A stretch of DNA of 19,460 bases from DATBMY01 sp036554605 (GTDB lineage Bacteria; Acidobacteriota; Blastocatellia; UBA7656), in NCBI GenBank assembly GCA_036554605.1, contig DATBMY010000528.1, positions 1 to 19,460 of the forward strand. Reading direction: 5' to 3'. The notes under the pieces are model-generated. The model made no database searches. It had not been told where the DNA came from and was given only the letters and a program-made list of their open reading frames with translations. Positions 1-6,737 of this stretch are shown piece after piece. The translations under genes and the position numbers were made by a program. Every line of letters begins with the position of its first letter. The first letter of the stretch is position 1.

Positions 1-201
1 GAAGACGAGTATGCCGGGCACGAGCGCCGCCATTACCCGAGAGAGCGCGTCCATCGGCAAACCATTGCGCGAAGCGACCACTATCATCTCTGAGAATCGG
101 CTGGCATCGTGCGCGAAGATTATTGCCGTTAAGAGCAGAAGACCGAGCAGAAAGTAAGGCACGATCTCTCTGATTAAGTAGCGGTCTATCAGGCGAAACA
201 T
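1..201 (-). CDS. LptF/LptG-family LPS export permease, N-terminal fragment
   Basis: The first 67 residues of a protein that runs off the left edge of the window. It opens with MFRLIDRYLIREIVPYF, followed by a hydrophobic helix at about residues 14-30 and then the segment HDASRFSEMIVVASRNGLP. This layout (basic amphipathic start, first transmembrane helix, a short RFSE..V..GLP stretch, next helix) is that of the YjgP/YjgQ (LptF/LptG) family. In LPS-bearing bacteria these inner-membrane proteins pair with the LptB ATPase to pull LPS out of the inner membrane. The start is fixed by an in-frame stop three codons upstream (208-210). No good Shine-Dalgarno is visible. It is divergent from the VWFA gene. 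LptF cannot be told from LptG on this fragment. Confidence 0.8.
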   Translation of the reverse strand, partial: MFRLIDRYLIREIVPYFLLGLLLLTAIIFAHDASRFSEMIVVASRNGLPMDALSRVMAALVPGILVF

Positions 202-275
202 CGCAAATCAGTCTAGCACGCGCGACATGAGGCAGCAATAAGTAGTAATGGCGGCTGACTGCTTGATCGCCGCGC

Positions 276-305
276 TTTAAGTGAAGGCCACGGCTAAGTT
301 ATACT
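276..305 (+). promoter_or_regulatory. Candidate promoter for the VWFA gene
   Basis: A TATACT box (300-305) matches the -10 consensus at five of six positions and lies 35 bases before the ATG at 341. The matching -35 region (TTTAAG, 276-281, 18-base spacer) is poor, so this is a weak call resting mainly on the -10 box. A GAGGG ribosome-binding site sits at 332-336. The rest of the divergent gap 202-340 shows nothing else that I can support. Confidence 0.3.
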
Positions 306-340
306 GATTGAAGTAGCTAAGAAGGTGTATAGAGGGTTTT

Positions 341-1408
341 ATGTCCGATCCCGGAAGGAATTTGCTTCGAGGATTGAGCGCTCTTCTGGCGGCCGCGCTG
401 ATTACGGCCTGCTGGCCCGCTCAAGGCACGGCTGCACAAAGCGGGCGGCGTCTGCCACAGACGAGCCCCAGAGAGTCGGACGACACGGTGAGACTGCGCG
501 CCGAGGAGGTGCTGTTGAACGTGACCGTGACCGACTCGAGCGGCCGGCAGATCACGTCGCTCAAGCAGGAAGATTTCATCATTGCCGAGGATAACCAGCG
601 GCAAGATATTGCAAGCTTCCTCGTCAGCAGCGTGCCGGTGAACGTCGTGCTTATGCTGGACGCTTCGGGCTCGGTTGCCGGCGAGATCGATTCATTGAAG
701 AATGCCGCGATGCAATTCGTCGCCCAGCTCGGGCCCGAGGATCAGGTCTCGATTATCAAGTTTCATACCGACATCGAGCTTATACAGGACTGGACCTCCA
801 AGGCCGACGAGGTGCGTCACGCCATCTCGTGGCGCTTCAAGCCCGGGATGGTAATGGACCGCAACGGTAGGTACTCTCCCGGCAGCACGTCGCTATATGA
901 CGCGCTTTATGCCGCCGCGGACGACCAGCTTGCAAAAGTGGATGGGCGTAAGGCGATTATTCTTTTGACCGATGGCGACGACACGTCAAGCAAGGTGACT
1001 TACGATCAAGCGCTCTCGGCGGTCGTGAGGAGCGGAGCCATCGTCTTCGTCATCAGCAAAGCGCGGGCGATCATGACGGCCATCAACGATCAGTATGGCG
1101 GCAGGCTCGGAAAGGTATTCGGGACGGCGCGCGCGGCAGGCGCGGTCACGGCCCGGCTCGAGCGCGCCGAATTCATGATGACAGGCCTCGCGAAGCGGAC
1201 GGGAGGGCAGATCTTTTCGCCGCTTGAAGACAAGCAGATGGAAGACGTCTATCGAGAGGTCGCGCGCGAGCTGAAGAACCAGTACATCATCACCTACGTC
1301 TCGAAGAACGGCGAGCGCGATGGCCGTTTGCGTCAGGTCCGAGTCTATCTGGCGCGACCGGGCTACCAGGCGCGCACTCGTGAATCTTACTACGCACCCA
1401 GGGACTAG
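341..1408 (+). CDS. Secreted VWFA-domain protein, Acidobacterial type
   Basis: A 355-residue exported protein with a von Willebrand factor A domain. The N-terminus has a basic start and a hydrophobic core (residues 8-23). Residues 21-24 (I-T-A-C) could be a lipobox with C24 as the lipidated residue; otherwise cleavage would be near residue 32. After a small N-terminal domain (residues 48-95, with a D-x-SG-RQITSL-x-x-EDF motif), the VWA fold begins with VVLMLDASGSV. The metal-site residues D107, S109 and S111 are all present, with T183 in GSTSLYDAL and D211 in LLTDGDD as the remaining MIDAS elements. The C-terminus (EDVYREVARELKNQYIITY...RPGYQAR...YYAP) matches the family called VWFA-related Acidobacterial domain. 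The function of that family is not known; adhesion or protein-protein contact outside the inner membrane is an inference. It appears monocistronic. Confidence 0.85.
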   Translation: MSDPGRNLLRGLSALLAAALITACWPAQGTAAQSGRRLPQTSPRESDDTVRLRAEEVLLNVTVTDSSGRQITSLKQEDFIIAEDNQRQDIASFLVSSVPVNVVLMLDASGSVAGEIDSLKNAAMQFVAQLGPEDQVSIIKFHTDIELIQDWTSKADEVRHAISWRFKPGMVMDRNGRYSPGSTSLYDALYAAADDQLAKVDGRKAIILLTDGDDTSSKVTYDQALSAVVRSGAIVFVISKARAIMTAINDQYGGRLGKVFGTARAAGAVTARLERAEFMMTGLAKRTGGQIFSPLEDKQMEDVYREVARELKNQYIITYVSKNGERDGRLRQVRVYLARPGYQARTRESYYAPRD

Positions 1409-1528
1409 GGGTCAGAGGTCAGGGGCAGGGGGTCAGTGCTGCTCGTATTTGAAATCTGAAATAGCATATTTCAAATCGTATTTCACAAAGTAGCGACTAC
1501 TGACTCCCGGCTCCCGGCCCCTGACCTC
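1409..1528. repeat. Inverted-repeat intergenic element, copy 1 (GGGGTCAG type)
   Basis: The whole gap between the VWFA gene and the DUF2934 gene is one structured element. A G-rich left arm of degenerate GGTCAGGGG units (1409-1436) faces a C-rich right arm (1500-1528). Within them GAGGTCAGGGGC (1415-1426) and GCCCCTGACCTC (1517-1528) form a perfect 12-bp inverted repeat. Inside is a second inverted repeat, ATTTGAAAT (1447-1455) with ATTTCAAAT (1468-1476). The core TGAAATCTGAAATAGCA (1450-1466) recurs exactly, in reverse complement, in the element at 12262-12374. It lies between convergent genes, so the hairpin might also act as a terminator. The right arm runs into the stop codon of the DUF2934 gene (1528-1530). 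Confidence 0.75.
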
Positions 1529-1989
1529 TACTCTTTCTTGGCCTCGGTCTTTTTGGCCCGCGATTTCGATGAGCTTTTCTTTGAGCCCTCGCCAGTTTCG
1601 TCCTTCGATTTGGCCTTGCGCGTCGTCGAGGCTTTCGCGCTCGATTTCCTCTTTTTCTCTGGCGCCTTCAAGGCCGGTTCCGGCTCGCTGCCGATAGCAG
1701 GCGCAAGCTCGGCGCTCGCCGGTTCGGTCGCGGACCAGACGCCGAGCGCGCCCTCGGGCCCGCCGGTCTGCCCAACAACGCCGGCTCTCGCATCTGACAT
1801 TCGCCGGTTCTCTTCATGGATCAAAAAGTCAAGAACCTCGCGTTCCGCTTTGAACCAGTCATCGCGCTCGTGGCCGGGCTCATGCCCCCGCATCTGGTAA
1901 AGCTCGAATGCGCGCATTCTTATCATGGTCTGGACCTGGGGGTCGCCTAGCAGCCTTAGGCGTAATGTCTCTATGCTCTCTTTGCTCAT
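1528..1989 (-). CDS. DUF2934 protein with a Lys/Ser-rich C-terminal tail
   Basis: A 153-residue protein. Residues about 20-61 (IRMRAFELYQMRGHEPGHERDD...WFKAEREVLDFL, shown here in two parts) fit the short DUF2934 domain found in many soil bacteria, in which a basic helix is followed by a G-x-x-x-G-x-x-x-DDW-x-x-AE motif. The middle (65-108) is low-complexity and rich in Gly, Ala, Glu and Pro. The last 45 residues are a run of Lys, Ser, Arg and Ala with the flavour of a histone H1-like tail, suggesting nucleic-acid or polyanion contact (inference). The ATG at 1989 is chosen because GAGAGGA precedes it by six bases; an upstream in-frame TTG at 2004 would overlap that site. The gap 1990-2114 to gcvPB shows no clear promoter, so read-through from the gcv operon is possible. 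Function unknown. Confidence 0.75.
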   Translation of the reverse strand: MSKESIETLRLRLLGDPQVQTMIRMRAFELYQMRGHEPGHERDDWFKAEREVLDFLIHEENRRMSDARAGVVGQTGGPEGALGVWSATEPASAELAPAIGSEPEPALKAPEKKRKSSAKASTTRKAKSKDETGEGSKKSSSKSRAKKTEAKKE

Positions 1990-2114
1990 TCTAATTCCTC
2001 TCAATTCTCTCTCGATGAACGCGGGGATAAGAAAGATTCTTCCTCTGTCTCAACGCATCCGCGCAATTGAAACAAACGAGTTTACTAGACTGGATAAAGA
2101 TGTGGCAACCTCGC

Positions 2115-3653
2115 TCAGGCCGATGACGAGGTGCTGTCGGCGCGCTTGCCCGCGCTCCCGCCTTCGCCTTTCCACCGCAGCACGGGCTTGCGAGCGGCGG
2201 CTACCTCGTCCAGGCGCCCGACCTTCGTAGTGTACGGCGCGTGCTTGAGGATCTCCGGGTTCTCGGCCGCCTCCTGATCAATCGACCTCATCGCATCGAT
2301 GAACAGGTCAAGCTCCTCGCGGTTTTCGGTTTCGGTGGGCTCAACCATGATCGCGCCCTGAACTATCAGCGGGAACGACATGGTCGGCGGGTAAAAGCCG
2401 TAATCGATCAATCGCTTCGATATGTCGGCATTGCGCACGCCATGTTTGAGTTGCTTTTTATCGGAGAAGATTACTTCGTGCATCACCCGTCCCGGGTAAG
2501 GGATGTCGTAGGTTTCGCTCAGGTGATGCGCTATGTAGTTTGCGTTCAGCACGGCCGTCTCGGTCGCCTGGCGCAGCCCCGAGTCGCCGTGCGTCAGTAT
2601 ATAGGCGAGAGCCCGGACGAGCACGCCGAAGTTGCCAAAGTAGGCGCGGACGCGCCCTATCGATTTGGGCCGGTCGAAATCGAGCGTAAGCCCGTCACCC
2701 ATCCGCACCACGCGCGGGTAAGGCAAATACGGCTCAAGCTCTGAGGTCACCGCCACCGGCCCCGCGCCGGGGCCGCCCCCGCCGTGCGGCGTGGAGAATG
2801 TCTTGTGGAGGTTCAGGTGCATAACGTCTATGCCGAAATCGGCCGGACGCGCGACGCCGCACAGCGCGTTCATATTCGCGCCGTCCATATAGACAAACCC
2901 GCCCCCTTCGTGAACGATGCGGCAGACCTCTTCGATCTTCTGCTCGAATTTGCCGAGCGTGTTCGGGTTTGTGAGCATCAGCGCCGCCACGTCCTCGTTC
3001 ATCAACCGCCGGAGCGCGTCTAAATCGGTCAGCCCTTCGGCGTTCGAGGGGACCGATTCGACCGTATAGCCGCATATAACGGCGGAAGCGGGGTTGGTGC
3101 CGTGCGCCGAATCGGGGATAAGGACCTTCTTGCGCGGGTTGCCGCGCTCGGCCAGCCGGGCGCGAATCATCATGATCCCGGTCAGCTCGCCTTGCGCGCC
3201 CGCGGCCGGCTGCGTCGTCACGGCGGCGAGCCCGGTTATTTTCGCAAGGGACTCTTCGAGCGAGTGTATGACGGCAAGCGCGCCCTGCGCGAGAGGCGCG
3301 GGCGTCAGCGGGTGAAGCCGCGCGAAGCCCTCGATTCGCGCGACAAGCTCGTTGATGCGCGGGTTGTACTTCATCGTGCAGGAGCCGAGCGGGTAGAGCC
3401 CGTGATCTATGCAGTAGTTCCACGTAGAGAGGCGCGTGAAGTGGCGGACAACGTCTACTTCGGAAAGCTCGGGCATGCCATCGAGGTCATCCTCGCGCAG
3501 CAAAGCCGGGTCTATCAGGCCGGCGATGGCCTGCTCGGGCACGTCGAGCGGGGGCACCGAATAGCCTATTCGGCCCGCGCGCGATCTTTCAAAGAGAAGC
3601 TCCTCGTTTTGAGCTACGTGAGTTGTTGCTTTCTTGATTCTGCTATTGTCCAT
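2115..3653 (-). CDS. gcvPB: Glycine dehydrogenase (decarboxylating) subunit 2, P-protein C-terminal half
   Basis: A 512-residue PLP subunit of the split P-protein. With GcvPA it decarboxylates glycine and passes the aminomethyl group to lipoyl-GcvH. Visible family motifs are YPLGSCTMKYNP (87-98), DSAHGTNPAS (181-190) and HLNLHKTFSTPHGGGGPG, in which K284 is the expected PLP Schiff-base lysine. It ends with the usual RKPVLRW and then a short Gly/Ser/Lys tail. The ATG at 3653 is taken because MDNSRIKK...ELLFERSRAGR is where homologues begin; an upstream extension would overlap gcvPA. GAG is present a few bases before the start. It begins 17 bases after the gcvPA stop and is the last gene of the gcvT-gcvH-gcvPA-gcvPB operon. 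Confidence 0.95.
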   Translation of the reverse strand: MDNSRIKKATTHVAQNEELLFERSRAGRIGYSVPPLDVPEQAIAGLIDPALLREDDLDGMPELSEVDVVRHFTRLSTWNYCIDHGLYPLGSCTMKYNPRINELVARIEGFARLHPLTPAPLAQGALAVIHSLEESLAKITGLAAVTTQPAAGAQGELTGIMMIRARLAERGNPRKKVLIPDSAHGTNPASAVICGYTVESVPSNAEGLTDLDALRRLMNEDVAALMLTNPNTLGKFEQKIEEVCRIVHEGGGFVYMDGANMNALCGVARPADFGIDVMHLNLHKTFSTPHGGGGPGAGPVAVTSELEPYLPYPRVVRMGDGLTLDFDRPKSIGRVRAYFGNFGVLVRALAYILTHGDSGLRQATETAVLNANYIAHHLSETYDIPYPGRVMHEVIFSDKKQLKHGVRNADISKRLIDYGFYPPTMSFPLIVQGAIMVEPTETENREELDLFIDAMRSIDQEAAENPEILKHAPYTTKVGRLDEVAAARKPVLRWKGEGGSAGKRADSTSSSA

Positions 3654-3670
3654 CTTTATCTCAAACTCTG

Positions 3671-4999
3671 TTACGCGCCGAGCGAGGCCGCCAGCCGGTC
3701 GATCATCTCTTTGCTTGCCGTTTCCGTAACGCAAACGAGCAGGCAATCGCGAAGCTCCGGGTAGTAGCATTCGAGCGCGACCCCGCCCACTATTCCCTGA
3801 TCGAGGAGGCGGGCGGTCACTTCCGAAGCAGCGCCCGGCGTTCGTACTACGAATTCATTGAAGAAGGGCGCGGAAAAGCGCATCGAAAACCCGTCGAGCT
3901 TTGCTACCTCGGCGGCGGCGTAATGCGACTTCTGCACGTTCTGCCGCGCCACTTCCTGAACGCCCCGGCGTCCCATGGTCGCAAGGTAGACCGTGGCCAT
4001 CAGCGCGAACAATCCCTGGTTCGTGCATATATTCGACGTGGCCTTCTCGCGCCGGATGTGCTGCTCGCGCGTTGAGAGCGTGAGCACGTATCCTCGACGC
4101 CCCTCGGCGTCGAAAGCTTCGCCGACGAGCCGGCCGGGCATCTGCCGCTGGTACTTTTCGAGCGTAGCGAAAAGGCCGCAGTACGGCCCGCCGAAGCTGA
4201 GCGGGATGCCGAACGATTGCGCCTCGGCCGTTACGATATCGGCGCCCGCGTCGCCCGGAGATTTCAAAACGCCGAGGCTCATCGCTTCGCTCATCGTGAC
4301 GATCAAGAGTGCGCCGCTCTGGTGCGCCGCATCGGCCGCTGATTTTATATCCTCTATGCAGCCGAAGAAATTCGGCGTCTGCACCACTACGGCCGCCGTC
4401 TCTTTATCAACCTTGAGCGCGCTCAAGTCTAGCGTCCCGGTCTCGGTATGCGGCGCCGTCTCAATCGTCAAGCCGAGATTCTTCACATAAGCCGAAGCGA
4501 CCTCGCGGTACTGTGGATGAACCGTATCGGCGAATATGAATTTGGTACGGCGCGTCACCCGGTTTGCCATCAGCACCGCCTCGGCCACTGCCGTCGACCC
4601 GTCATAAAGCGACGCGTTCGCGACCTCCATGCCGGTAAGCTGGCATATCATCGTCTGGAACTCGAAAATATATTGGAGCGTTCCCTGGCTCAGCTCCGGC
4701 TGATAAGGCGTGTAAGCGGTGAAGAACTCCGCGCGCGAGATCAGCGGGTCGATGATGACCGGTATGTGATGCGAATAGGCGCCGGCTCCGAGAAACGACA
4801 CGCAGTCGGTCGCGTTCCGCGAAGCGAGGCGGCGGAAGTGCGCGATGAGATCGGGCTCGCTCACCGGCGGGCCGATGCCTAGCGGCTCGCTCAATCTGAA
4901 TTGTTCGGGGATCTGCTCGAAGAGCTCTTCGATCCGCTCGCAGCCGATGCTTTCGAGCATCGAGCGGCGCTCGTCGGGCGAGTTCGGAATGTATCTCAT
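3671..4999 (-). CDS. gcvPA: Glycine dehydrogenase (decarboxylating) subunit 1, P-protein N-terminal half
   Basis: A 442-residue subunit, close to the usual length of about 440-450. Family motifs are visible in order: MRYIPNSPDER at the start, FLGAGAYSHHIP (69-80), TPYQPELSQG (97-106) and LYDGSTAVAEA (131-141), with TNQGLFALMATVYLATMG later on. This half of the split enzyme carries no PLP lysine of its own and forms a heterotetramer with GcvPB (family knowledge). The start ATG is two bases after the gcvH stop codon, so translation is probably coupled. No strong Shine-Dalgarno is seen. The C-terminus (CYYPELRDCLLVCVTETASKEMIDRL) is intact, so this is a normal split gene and not a broken long gcvP. 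Confidence 0.95.
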   Translation of the reverse strand: MRYIPNSPDERRSMLESIGCERIEELFEQIPEQFRLSEPLGIGPPVSEPDLIAHFRRLASRNATDCVSFLGAGAYSHHIPVIIDPLISRAEFFTAYTPYQPELSQGTLQYIFEFQTMICQLTGMEVANASLYDGSTAVAEAVLMANRVTRRTKFIFADTVHPQYREVASAYVKNLGLTIETAPHTETGTLDLSALKVDKETAAVVVQTPNFFGCIEDIKSAADAAHQSGALLIVTMSEAMSLGVLKSPGDAGADIVTAEAQSFGIPLSFGGPYCGLFATLEKYQRQMPGRLVGEAFDAEGRRGYVLTLSTREQHIRREKATSNICTNQGLFALMATVYLATMGRRGVQEVARQNVQKSHYAAAEVAKLDGFSMRFSAPFFNEFVVRTPGAASEVTARLLDQGIVGGVALECYYPELRDCLLVCVTETASKEMIDRLAASLGA

Positions 5000-5001
5000 G
5001 A

Positions 5002-5397
5002 TTACTCTGCGGCTTCTTCCTTGATATAGTCTTCGTACTCTATAGAGTTGAGCAGACCATCGACCTCGCCGGGGTTCTCGATTTTGATGCGGATCATCCA
5101 GCCCTCGCCGTACGGGTCGGTGTTGACGCGCTCGGGCGAATCGTTGAGGCTTTCATTAACCTCCTCGACCGTCCCTGTAAGCGGCATGTAAATCTCGCTT
5201 ACCGCCTTGACGCTCTCAACTGATCCGAAGGGCGATGCCGATTCGAATCTCTCTCCCACTTTCGGCAGTTCGACGTAAACAACATCGCCGAGCTGCTGCT
5301 GCGCGTGGTCGGTAATGCCGACCGTGGCCTGTTCGCCACTGACGCGCACCCATTCATGATCTTTTGTATAGCCAAGCTCTTCCGGGGTATTTGCCAT
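5002..5397 (-). CDS. gcvH: Glycine cleavage system H protein (lipoyl carrier)
   Basis: A 131-residue lipoyl-domain protein that shuttles the aminomethyl group from the P-protein to the T-protein and then electrons to the L-protein. The motif FGSVESVKAVSEIYMPLTG places the lipoyl-accepting lysine at K64. The N-terminus (YTKDHEWVRVSGEQATVGITDHAQ..LGDVVYVELP) and the C-terminal GEGWMIRIKI segment are typical. GGAGAG lies seven bases before the ATG, the best ribosome-binding site in this operon, which fits the need for excess H protein. It starts 15 bases after the gcvT stop and ends two bases before gcvPA. Confidence 0.97.
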   Translation of the reverse strand: MANTPEELGYTKDHEWVRVSGEQATVGITDHAQQQLGDVVYVELPKVGERFESASPFGSVESVKAVSEIYMPLTGTVEEVNESLNDSPERVNTDPYGEGWMIRIKIENPGEVDGLLNSIEYEDYIKEEAAE

Positions 5398-5412
5398 CTT
5401 TATCTCTCCGAA

Positions 5413-6513
5413 TCAATCAAACTTTCTTTCGCGTTTATAAAACGGCGTCTCGACAATCCGCGCGGGCACGCTGCGTCCACGAACGATTATTGAAATCTCA
5501 CGGCCGACCGCGGCATGTTCGGTGGGCAGATAGGCCAGCCCGATGTTTTTCTTCAGGAACGGCGCATAACTGCCGGAGGTAACGTGGCCGACTTCGGCGC
5601 CGTCTACCGCGACCTTGTAATTATCGCGCGCCGGGGCGCGGTCCAACACTTCAAAGCCTACGAGCTTGCGTTTAAGCCCTTCGGCTTTCTGGCGAGCGAG
5701 CGCCTCGCGTCCCACGAAGTCGCCCTTGTTCAACTTGACGACCCATCCGAGCCCGGCTTCGAGCGGGGTGGTTGTCTCGTCCATATCGTTACCGTGGAGC
5801 CGGAAGGCGGCTTCGAGCCTGAGCGTATTTCTCGCCGCAAGCCCGCAAGGAACGAGCCCGCGGTCCTGCCCCGTAACGAGCAGACGGTTCCACAAGTGTC
5901 GCGCGCTATCGGCGGGGCAGAGTATCTCGAACCCGTCTTCGCCCGTGTATCCGGTGCGCGACACGCGGCAATTGACTCCATCAACCTGCATCCACTGCGA
6001 CCAGTAGTACGGGATGCGGTCGAGCATGCGATCGCTCAGGTCTTGCAGTATTCGCTCGGAACGCGGCCCCTGAAGCGCAAGCAGCGCCCACGCGCCGCTC
6101 GTGTCATGCACGACGACCGAGCCGGCGGTGTTATGCCCTTTGATCCACTCGTAGTCCTTATCGGTGTTCGAGGCGTTGACTATCAGCAAGAAGTATTCGG
6201 CGTTGATTCTATAGACGAGCAGGTCGTCAATTACGCCGCCGCTCTCGTTCGTAAGGGTAGAGTACTGGACCTGATTATCATCGAGCTTCGACACATCGTT
6301 GGTCGTGACGCGCTGCACGAGTTCGAGCGCGGCCTTGCCGGTCACTTCGATTTCGCCCATGTGAGAGACGTCGAAGAGCCCTGCCGCTTCGCGTACCGCC
6401 ATATGCTCTGGTATGGGACCCGCATACTGGACCGGCATATGCCAGCCGACGAAATCCACCATGCGAGCCCCGAGCGAAACGTGCAGGTCATATAAAGGCG
6501 TGCGCTTGAGCAT
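5413..6513 (-). CDS. gcvT: Aminomethyltransferase (glycine cleavage T protein)
   Basis: A 366-residue tetrahydrofolate-dependent enzyme that releases ammonia and makes 5,10-methylene-THF from the H-protein-bound intermediate. Motifs: LYDLHVSLGARMVDFVGWHMPVQY split across residues 7-30, DVSHMGEIEV (48-57), GGVIDDLLVYR (92-102, carrying the catalytic Asp pair D96/D97), LIVNASNTDKD (110-120), GLAARNTLRLEAAFRLHG, TTPLEAGLGWVV, and the barrel-domain HVTSGSYAPFLKKNIGLAY near the C-terminus. Length is normal. AAGG sits eight bases before the ATG. It is the first gene of the operon and is preceded by a gap of 224 bases (6514-6737) holding the candidate promoter and a terminator for mreB. Confidence 0.97.
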   Translation of the reverse strand: MLKRTPLYDLHVSLGARMVDFVGWHMPVQYAGPIPEHMAVREAAGLFDVSHMGEIEVTGKAALELVQRVTTNDVSKLDDNQVQYSTLTNESGGVIDDLLVYRINAEYFLLIVNASNTDKDYEWIKGHNTAGSVVVHDTSGAWALLALQGPRSERILQDLSDRMLDRIPYYWSQWMQVDGVNCRVSRTGYTGEDGFEILCPADSARHLWNRLLVTGQDRGLVPCGLAARNTLRLEAAFRLHGNDMDETTTPLEAGLGWVVKLNKGDFVGREALARQKAEGLKRKLVGFEVLDRAPARDNYKVAVDGAEVGHVTSGSYAPFLKKNIGLAYLPTEHAAVGREISIIVRGRSVPARIVETPFYKRERKFD

Positions 6514-6592
6514 TATGATACCTTTTTACGGGTCAGTTTCCGGATTCGATGCGCTCCGGCTTCCAGCCTTTGACATCCGTTACATACTACCG

Positions 6593-6621
6593 AGATTAGC
6601 GAGACTAAAGAGAACTGGCAA
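6593..6621 (-). promoter_or_regulatory. Candidate promoter for the gcvT-gcvH-gcvPA-gcvPB operon
   Basis: On the minus strand TTGCCA (6621-6616, five of six to the -35 consensus) is followed after 17 bases by TAATCT (6598-6593, three of six). This would give a leader of about 70 bases before gcvT. I examined the leader for a glycine riboswitch and did not recognise its conserved core; only a short CCGGA/TCCGG stem is present. Weak call. Confidence 0.25.
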
Positions 6622-6660
6622 GCTAACACACGCGATTTTGAGCAGTCAAGATAGGGCCAG

Positions 6661-6704
6661 GCAAAAGCGGGGAGGATAATCTATGATCACCCTCCCGCTT
6701 TTGC
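6661..6704 (-). terminator. Hairpin terminator after the mreB homologue
   Basis: GCAAAAGCGG(G)GAGG at 6661-6675 pairs with CCTCCCGCTTTTGC at 6691-6704: a 14-bp stem with a single bulged base and a loop of about 15 bases. The arms carry AAAA and TTTT outside a GC-rich core, as in intrinsic terminators, although the T run is short. It lies 34 bases past the mreB stop on the same strand and upstream of the gcv promoter, so it would insulate the two units. Confidence 0.6.
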
Positions 6705-6737
6705 ATTAAGCGGGTTCAAACATGATTTAAGCCGGCT

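Noticed and set aside
1409..1528. CRISPR-like repeat array
   Set aside because: The units are short, degenerate and inverted around a core, with no regular spacers, and no cas genes are in the window.
2115..4999. gcvPA and gcvPB as two pieces of a frameshifted full-length gcvP
   Set aside because: Each has a normal start and end for the well-known split form, with a 17-base gap and separate family N-termini.
5515..6495. Long open frame on the plus strand opposite gcvT (326 codons)
   Set aside because: It is antisense to a gene with full gcvT motifs. Its translation has no recognisable domain and the composition expected of a GC-rich shadow frame.
6514..6592. Possible glycine riboswitch before gcvT
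   Set aside because: The expected leader is short and has only a 5-bp CCGGA/TCCGG stem. The conserved glycine aptamer core is not recognisable, and no tandem aptamer would fit.
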